This document shows, piece after piece, positions 15,952-24,584 of a stretch of DNA of 35,463 nt. The number at the start of each line of letters is the position of its first letter. The first letter of the stretch is position 1. The notes beneath the pieces were generated by a model. It was given only the letters and a program-made list of their open reading frames with translations. It did no database searches and was not told where the DNA came from. This stretch comes from an uncultured Jannaschia sp. (GTDB lineage Bacteria > Pseudomonadota > Alphaproteobacteria > Rhodobacterales > Rhodobacteraceae): NCBI RefSeq assembly GCF_947494055.1, contig NZ_CANLTR010000035.1:1-35463 (forward strand). The letters are read 5' to 3'. The position numbers and the translations under genes are program-made.

Positions 15952-18008
15952 GCGGCGACAGACCCGACGATGGCGGGCGACATGTTGTTGCCGATCTCCT
16001 CGTAGGCGATCACCGGGTTCGACAGGCCGCGCGCCGCCATGACGTCGTGCAGGAACCGGCGACGACGGGAGGAGGTGACGATGGCCGCGTGGCTGCCCTG
16101 CTCGGCCACCCGGCCGATCCCTTCGGCGAGACCCTTGGCGAGCTTCTGAAACAGCTCGGGCGGAAGCGCCACGTCGCTGCGCCCGCCCGCCCCGTCGAGC
16201 CGATGCTGCTCGAACGTGGCTTCCCAGTCCGGCGCGAGCTGGATCAGCGGCAGCGTGCCGTCCGGGCGCTTCAACTCCGCGGTGATCTGCGCGGCGAGAC
16301 GCTGGCGGACATGCTCGGCGATATCCTCGGGGGAGAGCCCCATGTCACGACGCTCGGCGATCGCCTCGAGGATCACCGGCAGGTTGCGGATCGAGACCCG
16401 CTCCGCCAGCAGCAGGCGCAGGACGGCGAGGAGGAGTTCCGGCTGCACCTTCGACGGCACCAGATCCTCGAGCAGGCGCCGGTTCGCGACGGAACGCTCA
16501 GGCGAGGAGACTTTCGTGAAGGCGTCGAGCAGGCGCTGCAGGCCCTTGAGCCCGAGCAGCGTCGGGAAGTTCGACTTGATGACCTCGAGGAGGTGGGTGG
16601 CCAGCACCTCGCCCGGGGTCACGATGGTCTCCCCGATCAGGTCCTCGGCGGCGGACGCCGGAATCCAGCGCGCGGGTGCGCCGTAGACCGGCTCCTTCAC
16701 GTCGCGGCCGGGCACCGTCTCGGGCGAGCCCGCGCCGGTCAGCATCAGCACGTGGTCGCGCTCGAGCCGGTCGCAGGCCATCTCCACGCCGTGGATGCGG
16801 ATGACGTAGGTGCCGCCGGGCAGGCCCTGATCGTCGGTCAGCCGGATCTCGGGCAGGATGACGCCGAACTTCTCGGCGATGTGGTCGCGAAGGCCGGTGA
16901 TGCGGGATTCGAGCCCGTTCGACGGATCGAGCGCGAGGTCCACGAGGTCGAGCGAGAACTCCACCCGGATGTCGTCGAGCGCCAGGACGTCGCCGATTTC
17001 CCGGTCGGGCATGGCCTGCAACTCCTCGACCGGTTCCGGCTCGGCGGCCTTCAGGTCGGATTTGCGGCGCAGCCAGGCGCAGCCCGCGAGGATGAGCGCG
17101 CCGGCCGTGAAGGGCAGGAAGGGCAGGCCGGGGACGAGGGCGAAGACCATCATGATCCCGGCCACCGTGGCGAGCGCGGCCGGCTTGCGGCCGATCTGCG
17201 CGACGATCTCGATATCGACCGCGCCCTTGCCGCCGCCCCGCGCGAGCAGGAGGCCCGAGGCGATGGAGATGATGACCGCCGGGATCTGCGACACGAGCCC
17301 GTCGCCGACCGTCAGGATCGCGTAGGTCTCGACGGCCTGACCGATCGGCATGCCATGCGCGATCATCCCGGCGGAAAGGCCGACGACGAGGTTCAGGATC
17401 GTGATCAGAAGGCCCGCGACGGCGTCGCCCTTCACGAACTTGGAGGCACCGTCGAGCGAGCCGAAGAACGTCGTCTCCGCGAGGTCGGTCTCGCGGCGGC
17501 GCTTGGCCTCCTCGTGATCGATCGCGCCCGCCGACATGTCGCTGTCGATGGCGAGCTGCTTTCCGGGCATCCCGTCCAGCGCGAAGCGCGCGCCGACCTC
17601 GGCCATCCGCGTCGCGCCCTTGGTGATGACCATGAAGTTCACGATCAGCAGCACGCCGAACACCACGAGCCCGAGCGCGATGGAGCCGCCCATCACGAAG
17701 CTCGCGAAGCCCTCGATGACGTGGCCGGCCGCATCGGTGCCGGTATGGCCCTGACCGATGATGAGCTTGGTCGACGACACGTTCAGCGACAGCCGCAGCA
17801 TCAGCGAGGCCAGCAGGATCGTCGGGAAGGCCGAGAAGTCGAGCGGCCGCTCGATGAAGAGCGTCGTCGTGAAGATCAGGATCGCCAGCGCGAAGCTTGC
17901 CGAGAGGCCGACATCGAGCACCCAGGACGGCATCGGCAGGATCATCATCAGGATGACCGCCATCAGGGCCACGGCCATCATCACTGTGGGCTGGAAGATC
18001 GATCTCAT
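15948..18008 (-). CDS. flhA: Flagellar export gate protein FlhA
   Basis: This 686-residue protein is the large export-gate component that forms a nonameric ring under the channel. The N-terminal half (about 1-310) carries eight hydrophobic segments and the conserved loop TVGDGLVSQIPAVIISI. The C-terminal cytoplasmic domain (about 340-686) docks chaperone-substrate complexes and includes TPGEVLATHLLEVIKSN. The ATG at 18008 follows a 66-base gap after the motC-like gene. That gap holds a CtrA-like dyad (18064-18078), so an internal promoter is possible. Confidence 0.96.
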   Translation of the reverse strand: MRSIFQPTVMMAVALMAVILMMILPMPSWVLDVGLSASFALAILIFTTTLFIERPLDFSAFPTILLASLMLRLSLNVSSTKLIIGQGHTGTDAAGHVIEGFASFVMGGSIALGLVVFGVLLIVNFMVITKGATRMAEVGARFALDGMPGKQLAIDSDMSAGAIDHEEAKRRRETDLAETTFFGSLDGASKFVKGDAVAGLLITILNLVVGLSAGMIAHGMPIGQAVETYAILTVGDGLVSQIPAVIISIASGLLLARGGGKGAVDIEIVAQIGRKPAALATVAGIMMVFALVPGLPFLPFTAGALILAGCAWLRRKSDLKAAEPEPVEELQAMPDREIGDVLALDDIRVEFSLDLVDLALDPSNGLESRITGLRDHIAEKFGVILPEIRLTDDQGLPGGTYVIRIHGVEMACDRLERDHVLMLTGAGSPETVPGRDVKEPVYGAPARWIPASAAEDLIGETIVTPGEVLATHLLEVIKSNFPTLLGLKGLQRLLDAFTKVSSPERSVANRRLLEDLVPSKVQPELLLAVLRLLLAERVSIRNLPVILEAIAERRDMGLSPEDIAEHVRQRLAAQITAELKRPDGTLPLIQLAPDWEATFEQHRLDGAGGRSDVALPPELFQKLAKGLAEGIGRVAEQGSHAAIVTSSRRRRFLHDVMAARGLSNPVIAYEEIGNNMSPAIVGSVAA

Positions 18009-18063
18009 GGATTCGGGCTCGCGGCGCAGATCTCGGGATGGCTTTCCTCTAGTCGGCGGTTGG

Positions 18064-18078
18064 TTAATCCCCGGTTAC
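18064..18078 (-). promoter_or_regulatory. CtrA-like box upstream of flhA
   Basis: TTAA (18064-18067), seven bases, then TTAC (18075-18078) matches TTAA-N7-TTAA at seven of eight positions. It overlaps the stop codon of the upstream motC-like gene and lies 55 bases before the flhA start. A separate promoter for flhA-fliR-flhB is inferred. Confidence 0.5.
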
Positions 18079-19844
18079 GAGGGGGCTTCCCTATCGAGCA
18101 GATCGGCGAGCAGCGCCCCCAGACGCTCGCTGTCGCGAAGCACGCGCTCGGCGGCGGCGAGGTCGGTCTCGGGCATCGGCGTGGCGTTCCGCTCGACGAT
18201 GGCGGCGGCGACCTCGCCGCGGATCGCCGCGTCCTCCGCCTCCGCCACCTGCACGAGGTCGCGCGCGAGCCACGGATCGGTGGCCGGCTCGTCGGTGACT
18301 TCCCGCGGACGGTCGGGCGTTGCCCGGCCGGCGAAGCGGGCGGCGGCGTCAGGCAAGCCGATCGCCGCGAAGAGCGGTTGCAAACGGGGGTCCGCCCGCC
18401 GTTCCGGCGTGAGGTAGGGCCGCAGACGGGCCAGGAACTCGGCGGCCACGGCTGGTTCCAGACGGCCGACCACGACGTCGAAGACCGGATCGGCCGGCAC
18501 GCTGCCATCGGCGACGAAGCCCACCGTCTCGACCGGCCGCCGCGAAAGGGCGAAGGCGGTGGCGAGCGTCAGGTCGAACTGCGCCTTCTCCGGGCCGGGC
18601 GGGATCGAGCCGCGCAACGCCATCGCGTTGACGAGGTGAATGTCCTCGCTCGCCACACCCTCCTCATTGGCACGCGACAGGATCGTCCGCACCGCCGTGA
18701 TCGCGTCCGCGTCGGTCCCGGCCGCAGTGACGTCGTCCACCGCGACCTGCAACTCGGGCGTCTCCGGGTCCTCGTGGATGCCGGTCAGCAGGTCGTCCTC
18801 TCCGACCAGAGCGAGCCGTGCGCCGAGACGTCCCTTCAGATCACGCCAGCGTTCGAGGGGCAGACGATCGACGAACTCGACCAGCCGCTTGCGGTCCGCG
18901 CGTTCCCAGCCCTTCGCCGGATCGGTATCCAGAAGGGTGACGAGCGTCGTGGCGGGACCGCAGGCCGGGTCGAGCTCGGCCCCGTCGGGGCGAGGCAGAT
19001 CGTCGAGCGCGGCGGCGAGGGGTGGGATGTGCGGGGCGGACCTGTCGGCCTGATCGGCGATCTGCAGCGCCTCCGCGCCGAACCCGGCGGCGAGGTAGGT
19101 TTCCGCGAGATCGATCAGGCGGTCGGGTTCGAACCGATCCTCGCCGTCGAGGACCTCCGCCATCGCCCCTTCGAGTTCACCGAACGCCTCGTTCGGATCA
19201 CGCAGCAGGATTTCGGTTGCGACCACCTCGAGATCGCAGGACGCAGCCAGGGGCGCCTCGGAGTCCGCCTTGGTCTCGGGCAGGACGAACGGCCGGTCGC
19301 GGACCTCCATGCGCCGCACTTGCGGCGGGATGCCGGCCGACTCGTCCGGTGCCTCGACCTTCTGCGTGGCGGGGCGTTTCGGCTCCGGGTCGGCGGCAGG
19401 AAGCCGCGGAAAGGCCAGGGACATCGGCAGCAGCTCATAGGGCAACGGCAGGACGCTCCCGACGACGGCGGGAGCGGGACGCTTTGGCAGCGGGTCGCCG
19501 TCGACCACGTCGATGACGATATGGCCCGAACCGATCTGGCTCACCTCCACGGGACAGTTGCAACCAAGGTCGAGGATCACGGCTTCTGGCGCCTGGGTCA
19601 CGTCTCGCAGGCGGGTCCGCGGAATGCGCAGGAATATCTCGGCGAGATCTAGATCCGGCGATGGCGCGAAGGCGATGCGGGCCTCGCCCGCCCAGGGGCG
19701 CTCGATCGTCCATTCCAGCGGCTCCCCGCTCGGGAAGACGAGCCGCGAGAACGTATCGTGCTCTCCCGACCGGACCCGGACGGGTTCCGCCAACGCGCAG
19801 ACCGGCAGGACGGCAAGGGTTGCAAGTACAGGGGCAATCCGCAT
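18075..19844 (-). CDS. MotC-like secreted motility protein
   Basis: This 589-residue protein has a signal peptide (about 1-19, cut after ALA) and no other membrane segment, so it is probably periplasmic. The first domain (about 20-115) has the strand pattern EHDTFSRLVFPSG typical of AMIN-like domains. A proline-rich linker (about 130-200) follows, then a long helical-repeat region of TPR or SEL type (about 210-589), with cysteines that could form disulfides. It starts in an ATGA overlap with motA and lies two genes from a MotE-like gene. In Sinorhizobium MotC is a periplasmic motor protein whose folding depends on MotE, so MotC is the best candidate. The similarity is in architecture and place rather than clear sequence identity. 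No motB is nearby. Confidence 0.75.
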   Translation of the reverse strand: MRIAPVLATLAVLPVCALAEPVRVRSGEHDTFSRLVFPSGEPLEWTIERPWAGEARIAFAPSPDLDLAEIFLRIPRTRLRDVTQAPEAVILDLGCNCPVEVSQIGSGHIVIDVVDGDPLPKRPAPAVVGSVLPLPYELLPMSLAFPRLPAADPEPKRPATQKVEAPDESAGIPPQVRRMEVRDRPFVLPETKADSEAPLAASCDLEVVATEILLRDPNEAFGELEGAMAEVLDGEDRFEPDRLIDLAETYLAAGFGAEALQIADQADRSAPHIPPLAAALDDLPRPDGAELDPACGPATTLVTLLDTDPAKGWERADRKRLVEFVDRLPLERWRDLKGRLGARLALVGEDDLLTGIHEDPETPELQVAVDDVTAAGTDADAITAVRTILSRANEEGVASEDIHLVNAMALRGSIPPGPEKAQFDLTLATAFALSRRPVETVGFVADGSVPADPVFDVVVGRLEPAVAAEFLARLRPYLTPERRADPRLQPLFAAIGLPDAAARFAGRATPDRPREVTDEPATDPWLARDLVQVAEAEDAAIRGEVAAAIVERNATPMPETDLAAAERVLRDSERLGALLADLLDREAPS

Positions 19845-20710
19845 CAGGCGGCCGCCTTCCGCGCCTTCAGCGCCTCCTCCAGTTCGGAGAAGCTGGGCCG
19901 CATGTGGGTGGGCGTGCGCTGGCGGCCGACCTCGATACAGATATTGGTGGCGTGGTTGTGCAGGTTGGCGACCAGCACTTCCTGAATGAGCGAGTAAAAG
20001 TTCGCATCCTGCTCGCCGATGGCTTTCAGCCGGGCTGCGAAGGGTCCGACGAGGCCATAGGCCAGGAACACGCCGAGGAACGTCCCGACGAGCGCGCCGC
20101 CGATCAGCTTGCCCAGGACCTCGGGCGGCTGGTCGATCGAGCCCATCGTCTTGATCACGCCGAGCACGGCCGCGACGATGCCGAGCGCGGGAAGCGCATC
20201 CGCCATACCTTGCAGCGCATGGCTCGAATGCATGGTGTGATGGAGGTTCTCCTCCATGCGCGTCTCCAGCACCTCCTCGACCTGGTGGGGGTCGTCGTAG
20301 TTCATCGACATCGCCCGCAGCGTGTCGCAGATCATCGCGATCGCCTCCTTGTCCGAGAGGATCTTCGGATACTCGGAGAAAACGGCGGATTCCTCCGGCT
20401 TCTCGATATGCTCCTCGAGGCCGACGGCGTCCTGTCGGCCCAGGCGGACCAGCTCATAGAGCAGGCAGAGCAGGTCGCGGTAATCGTCGGGCTTCCATTT
20501 CGGACCCTTGAAGACCTTGCCGATGTCCTTGAGCGTGTGTTTGACCTCGGACATCGAGTTGCTGATGAGGAAGGCACCCACGGCGGCGCCCCCGATCATG
20601 ATCATTTCGAAGGGCAAGCTTTTCAGGATGATACCCATCTTGCCGCCGGCCAGAAGATAGCCGCCGAAAACCATCACGAAGATGCAGACAACTCCCGCAA
20701 TTCCGCCCAT
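19844..20710 (-). CDS. motA: Flagellar motor stator protein MotA
   Basis: This 288-residue protein forms the proton-conducting stator with MotB. Four transmembrane helices are visible: two near the N-terminus (about 1-20 and 30-50) and two later (about 163-185 and 195-217). The motifs ADALPALGIVAAVLGVI and GTFLGVFLAYGLVGP carry the conserved prolines near the channel. The cytoplasmic loop keeps the rotor-facing basic and acidic residues (LVRLGRQDAVGLEEHIE). The start ATG at 20710 has GGAG eight bases upstream, inside the end of the motE-like gene; an alternative start nine codons upstream is less likely. The C-terminus overlaps the motC-like start. Confidence 0.95.
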   Translation of the reverse strand: MGGIAGVVCIFVMVFGGYLLAGGKMGIILKSLPFEMIMIGGAAVGAFLISNSMSEVKHTLKDIGKVFKGPKWKPDDYRDLLCLLYELVRLGRQDAVGLEEHIEKPEESAVFSEYPKILSDKEAIAMICDTLRAMSMNYDDPHQVEEVLETRMEENLHHTMHSSHALQGMADALPALGIVAAVLGVIKTMGSIDQPPEVLGKLIGGALVGTFLGVFLAYGLVGPFAARLKAIGEQDANFYSLIQEVLVANLHNHATNICIEVGRQRTPTHMRPSFSELEEALKARKAAA

Positions 20711-20714
20711 GATG

Positions 20715-21275
20715 CTACTCCGTTGCCGCGTTGGCATTGCGCCCGGCCATCATCACGCTGAGCGCGTAGGCCTTTTCGGGCGATAGGTTCGAAAAGAGGG
20801 CGGAGGCCGCGTCCGGGCGCATCCGCGCGAGGAAGCCCGAGGCGAATGTCGGCTCCATCGCCTCGAAGAGGACGGCCGCATCCTTGGGCTTCATGCCTTC
20901 GTAGACGGCGACGAGCCGGTTGATGTCTTCGTCGGACGCCGTGGCCGACATCTCCATCCGTGCCGCGAGCCGGGATTCGGCCTCGCTCAGCCGATCCAGC
21001 GAGCTCTCGATCTCCTGCCGCGCGATCTTCAGATCCTGCTCGCGCATGGCGAGCGCGGTTTCGCGGGCACGCAGTTCCTCGTCGCGGCCGGCGATCTGGC
21101 TCAGGAGCGTCTCGACCTCGTCCGAGGGCGGGCAGAGAAGGACTTCCTCCGTCGGGTCCGCCTCGGCCCCGTCGGGGACCGCGCCGAGGCCCGCGGAGAC
21201 GATCCGCGTAAGGGCGGAGAGCACGAAGAGCGTGAGCAGGCCCGTGACGGACAGGCGTTTGATCCAGCGTCCCAT
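20715..21275 (-). CDS. MotE-like protein with MgtE-N-type domain
   Basis: This 186-residue protein has an N-terminal hydrophobic segment (about 9-29) that is either a signal or a membrane anchor. A coiled coil follows (about 50-105, rich in E, R and L), then a C-terminal domain (about 110-175) with the MgtE intracellular N-domain pattern VAVYEGMKPKDAAVLFEAM and FLARMRPDAASALFSNL. This is the layout of MotE, the chaperone of MotC in rhizobia, and the two candidates flank motA here. The ATG overlaps the upstream gene by four bases; a much longer frame that opens at 21617 is a shadow. Its assignment as motE is likely but not proven. Confidence 0.82.
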   Translation of the reverse strand: MGRWIKRLSVTGLLTLFVLSALTRIVSAGLGAVPDGAEADPTEEVLLCPPSDEVETLLSQIAGRDEELRARETALAMREQDLKIARQEIESSLDRLSEAESRLAARMEMSATASDEDINRLVAVYEGMKPKDAAVLFEAMEPTFASGFLARMRPDAASALFSNLSPEKAYALSVMMAGRNANAATE

Positions 21276-21682
21276 CAGGCAGTCCCCACCTTTCTGGCCC
21301 GGAAGCTGGGCATTAGCGGCGTGGCGGGCTCGGGCGCCGGGGCGGGCTCGGGCACGCCTTCGGCAGCCTGTTCCTCGATCTCCTCGAAACTGGCGAGAAG
21401 CATTTCCATGCGCCCGATCCGGTCGTCGGCCTGGGCCAGTTGATCCTTCATCCGGTCGCCACGCTCGTCGGTCTCGAAACGTGCCGTCGCGACGGCGGCG
21501 TTCAAGGCGTCGACCTCCTTGGCGAGCCTGGCGATCGAGGCCTCGATCTCCGAAGTGCCGCCGTCGCGGGTTTCGGCGTCGTCCAGGCTGCGCAGGCGCC
21601 GGGCCAGAACCCGGCACCAGAGCGCCATCCCGCCCGTCGCGGCGATCAGGAGGACATCCGATATGAGGCTGAGATACGTCAT
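21275..21682 (-). CDS. Small membrane-anchored coiled-coil protein (DUF6468-like)
   Basis: This 135-residue protein starts with a hydrophobic helix (about 4-25), continues as a coiled coil (about 28-105) and ends in a Pro/Ala/Glu-rich tail and a short basic end. I recall small proteins of this kind, classed as DUF6468, beside fliL and motE in alphaproteobacterial motility clusters, but I am not certain of the family. It starts one base after the fliL stop and overlaps the motE-like gene by four bases. A motor-associated or assembly role is inferred only from position. Confidence 0.78.
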   Translation of the reverse strand: MTYLSLISDVLLIAATGGMALWCRVLARRLRSLDDAETRDGGTSEIEASIARLAKEVDALNAAVATARFETDERGDRMKDQLAQADDRIGRMEMLLASFEEIEEQAAEGVPEPAPAPEPATPLMPSFRARKVGTA

Positions 21683-21683
21683 G

Positions 21684-22181
21684 TCAGGTGATCACGAAGT
21701 CGATGATGAGAAGGTCCTCGACCGCATCGCGTCCGGCGAGGAGCTGGACCCGGCGCAGGAGCTGCGCCCGCAGGTGCAGCAGACCCGTCGGATCCTCCAG
21801 GCGGTCCACCGAAACGGCGCGCAGGTAGGTCGCGAAGATATCGAGGATGCGCGGCTGCAGCGCGGCGACGTCGGTCTGCGCCTCGTCGGCGAGTTGCAGG
21901 AACGCACGGAAGCGCAGCTGCTTGACGGAGTTTGCGCCGCCCACCGAGATCATCAGGGGATCGAGCTCGAGGTAATGCTCCTTGGCCGTCTCGGTCCCCT
22001 CCTCGGCATGGGGCGTCTCCTCGGCGTGCAGCAATCCGTCCACCAGGCCCGAATGCATCGCGAAGAAGGCGCCGCCACCGAGGCCGAGAGCGAGAACCGC
22101 GGTGATTCCCCAGCCGATGAGTCCCATGCCACGCTTCGCCGGAGCTTCCTGCTCTGCTGCTGAATCTTCTGACTCGGCCAT
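21684..22181 (-). CDS. fliL: Flagellar basal body-associated protein FliL
   Basis: This 165-residue single-pass inner-membrane protein has a cytoplasmic N-terminus, a transmembrane helix (about 21-42) and a periplasmic domain that in FliL forms a ring around the stator and supports torque. The pattern YLELDPLMISVGGANSVKQL, then PRILDIFATYLRAVSVDRLE, and LLIIDFVIT at the very end matches the family well. The ATG has GAGGATGAG upstream. It is the first gene of the nine-gene minus-strand operon, reading from a 121-base region shared with the divergent fliF. Confidence 0.94.
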   Translation of the reverse strand: MAESEDSAAEQEAPAKRGMGLIGWGITAVLALGLGGGAFFAMHSGLVDGLLHAEETPHAEEGTETAKEHYLELDPLMISVGGANSVKQLRFRAFLQLADEAQTDVAALQPRILDIFATYLRAVSVDRLEDPTGLLHLRAQLLRRVQLLAGRDAVEDLLIIDFVIT

Positions 22182-22224
22182 AAGCTCATCCTCGTGATTT
22201 CGAGGCTGCCTAACCCGCTGAGGG

Positions 22225-22239
22225 CTAACCCAATGTTAA
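22225..22239. promoter_or_regulatory. CtrA-like box between fliL and fliF
   Basis: CTAA (22225-22228), seven bases, then TTAA (22236-22239) matches the CtrA dyad at seven of eight positions. It lies in the divergent gap, 43 bases from the fliL start and 63 from the fliF start. CTAACCC occurs twice in direct repeat (22210-22216 and 22225-22231). A palindrome CGGAATCTTCCG (22248-22259), which contains a GANTC site, follows. Control of both operons by CtrA is inferred. Confidence 0.55.
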
Positions 22240-22302
22240 TGCAATTACGGAATCTTCCGCCTCGACGCCCAGAAGGGTGAGACGCATCCCGGAGGATCGC
22301 AC

Positions 22303-23970
22303 GTGGAGAATCTGACGACCGCCTGGCAACGGCAGGACAAGCGCCGCCTCGCTATTCTCGCGATCGCCACGCTGACGGCCTTCGCCACGGTTCTCTTCCT
22401 CACGCGACTCGCGACGGCGCCCCGGATGGAACTCCTCTTCGGCGGCCTCGAGCCCGCCGCCGCGTCCGAAGTCGTCGCCAGCCTCGAAGCGCGCGGGGTG
22501 GCCTACGAGGTTCAGGGCAACGCGATTCGCGTCGACGCCGAACTGCGTGACTCGCTGCGCATGCAGCTCGCCGGCGAAGGGCTGCCCCGGATGGACGGCG
22601 CCGGTTACGAGCTTCTCGACGGCCTGAGCGGCTTCGGCACCACCTCCCAGATGTTCGACGCCGCGTATTGGCGGGCGCGCGAGGGCGAGCTGACCCGCAC
22701 CATCCTGGCGACGCCCGGCGTCCGTCAGGCGCGGGTCCATCTCGCCACCGCCGATTCCTCACCGTTCTCGCGCGACCGGTCGGCGACGGCCTCGGTCACG
22801 CTGCAGATGACCACCGGCGCGGTCGGAACCTCGCTTGCGCGGGCGGTGCAATCCCTCGTCGCCGGTGCGGTCCGCGCCCTCGCGCCAGAGGACGTGACCG
22901 TCATCGACGGCACCAGCGGGCGGGTCGTCGGCGGCGGCGCGGTCGATACCGAGGCCGAGGCGCGCGACGCGCGGCTGGCCGAAATGCGCGCATCGGTCGA
23001 GAACATCCTCGCCGCGCGTGTCGGGGCCGGCCGCTACGTCGTCGAGCTGGCGCTGGAGACGCGCAAGGATCGCGAGACGATCACCGAGCGTGTGCTCGAC
23101 CCGGAAAGCCGCGTCGTCGTCAGCACCGATACCGAGGAGCGGTCCTCCTCCGAGAGCGGTCCCGCGGGCGCGGGCGTAACGGTCGCGAGCAACCTGCCCG
23201 ATGGCGATGCCGCCGGGGGAGAGGGCAGCGAGAGCAACAACGCCGAGACGCGCGAGCGGGTGAACTACGACTTCTCCGCGACCGAGCGGCAGATCGAGCG
23301 CGGCCCCGGCGCCATCGACCGGGTGACCGTCGCTGTCCTGGTGGACGGCGTCCGCAGCCCGGCCGACAACGGGACGGCCGAATGGGCGCCGCGCCCCGAG
23401 GAGGAGCTGGAGACGCTGCGCGAACTCGTCCAGAGCGCCGTCGGCTACCGCGAATCCCGCGGCGACGAGGTCACGGTGCGCAGCATGCAGTTCGAGCTGC
23501 CCGCCCCCGTCGAGGCGGCGCCCGGCCTGTCGCTGCCGTGGTTCAGCGGCGGCCAGATCACCCAGATGGTGACCTCGCTGCTCTTGGCCCTGGTCGGTCT
23601 CGGCGTGCTCGCCTTCGTTGTCCGTCCGCTGATGACCAAGGTGCTCGCGCCCGAACTGCCTGCTCCGAACGCCGCGGGCGCACTTGCCGCGCCGGGCGAG
23701 ACCTCGGACGGCGTCAACCGCGATCAGCGCGAGTTGCCGGCGCCGGAGGGGGCCTCGGGCCTGGCCGCGCTCGAGAATGGGATGTCGGGGAACGGCGACC
23801 TGCCCGACCTCTCCGAACTCCCGGATCTGCCCGATCTCGGCATCGGCGACTTCGACCAGAACGAAGCCGAGGATCCGGTCGATCGCCTTCGCCAGCTCAT
23901 CGCCGATCGCCGCGAGGAGACGATCGAAGTGCTCCGCGGCTGGATGGATGAATCGGAGGAAGTCCAATGA
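22303..23970 (+). CDS. fliF: Flagellar MS-ring protein FliF
   Basis: This 555-residue protein forms the MS ring in the inner membrane, the base of the flagellum. Transmembrane helices lie near 20-40 and 420-445, flanking a large periplasmic part with ring-building motifs (LFGGLEPAAASEVVASLEAR near 45, and RARVHLATAD-like QARVHLATADSSPFSRDRS near 142). A disordered, acidic and glycine-rich insert follows (about 270-310). The C-terminal tail, DRLRQLIADRREETIEVLRG, is the FliG-binding segment. The start is GTG, with GGAGG seven bases upstream. The fliH-like gene overlaps its stop by four bases. fliG is absent, which is unusual directly after fliF. Confidence 0.95.
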   Translation: MENLTTAWQRQDKRRLAILAIATLTAFATVLFLTRLATAPRMELLFGGLEPAAASEVVASLEARGVAYEVQGNAIRVDAELRDSLRMQLAGEGLPRMDGAGYELLDGLSGFGTTSQMFDAAYWRAREGELTRTILATPGVRQARVHLATADSSPFSRDRSATASVTLQMTTGAVGTSLARAVQSLVAGAVRALAPEDVTVIDGTSGRVVGGGAVDTEAEARDARLAEMRASVENILAARVGAGRYVVELALETRKDRETITERVLDPESRVVVSTDTEERSSSESGPAGAGVTVASNLPDGDAAGGEGSESNNAETRERVNYDFSATERQIERGPGAIDRVTVAVLVDGVRSPADNGTAEWAPRPEEELETLRELVQSAVGYRESRGDEVTVRSMQFELPAPVEAAPGLSLPWFSGGQITQMVTSLLLALVGLGVLAFVVRPLMTKVLAPELPAPNAAGALAAPGETSDGVNRDQRELPAPEGASGLAALENGMSGNGDLPDLSELPDLPDLGIGDFDQNEAEDPVDRLRQLIADRREETIEVLRGWMDESEEVQ

Positions 23971-24584
23971 ACGCCTTTGCCCTTGAGGATTTCGGGAACG
24001 TCCGCCCCTTCGCCAGGCCCGCGCCCCCGGCCGCCGAGGCGCCCCGGACCGACCGCTACGAGGAAGGCTACAACGCCGGTTACGACGACGCGATGGCGCA
24101 GGTCGAGGCCGAGCAGAGCCGCCTCGCGGAGACGTTCGCCGAACGCCTTATGGGCCTCGACCTCGACCGGCGGGCCGCCATGGGCACGGCGCTGACGGCG
24201 CTGGAGCCTGCGATGCGCGAGATCTTCGACCGCCTGCTGCCGCACGCGGCGGAGCGGTCGTTCCTGCCGATCCTGATGCAGGAGATCCGCAGCGCCTTCG
24301 AGGGCGACGCGGTGGCGATGACGGTGCTCGTCGCGCCCGAGGACCATGCGCGCCTGGTGCGCCTGCTGGCGCGCGCCGATTTCGGGTCCGAGCGGGTGAC
24401 GGTCCGCTCGGAGCCCGCGCTGTCGATCAACCAGGCGCTTCTGCGATGGGAGGGGCAGGAGCGCCGCGTCGATCTGGAGGGCGTGCTGACCGCTCTCGAC
24501 GAAGCACTCGAGACGTTTCTCTCGACGATGGACCGCGGCACTTCCGCCGGGGACGACACGATGAAGGAGGCCGCAAATGGCTGA
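23967..24584 (+). CDS. fliH: FliH-like export ATPase regulator
   Basis: This 205-residue soluble protein lies where FliH is expected. The N-terminus carries a short YEEGYNAGYDDAM motif (about 31-43), like the glycine-repeat segment of FliH. A helical middle and a C-terminal E2-like domain with VLVAPEDHARLVRLL and SINQALLRWEGQERRVD follow. FliH dimers hold FliI at the export gate and tune its ATPase activity. The sequence is divergent, so the call rests on layout and neighbours as well as motifs. It overlaps fliF by four bases and fliN by eight. Confidence 0.85.
   Translation: MNAFALEDFGNVRPFARPAPPAAEAPRTDRYEEGYNAGYDDAMAQVEAEQSRLAETFAERLMGLDLDRRAAMGTALTALEPAMREIFDRLLPHAAERSFLPILMQEIRSAFEGDAVAMTVLVAPEDHARLVRLLARADFGSERVTVRSEPALSINQALLRWEGQERRVDLEGVLTALDEALETFLSTMDRGTSAGDDTMKEAANG

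Noticed and set aside
19125-19135. GGGTTCGAACC resembling a tRNA T-arm
   Set aside because: It lies within the motC-like coding region, with no acceptor or anticodon arms around it.
16047-19652. A 1201-codon plus-strand open frame
   Set aside because: It is antisense to flhA and the motC-like gene. GC-rich codon bias opens long reverse frames. It has low-complexity composition and no recognisable domain.
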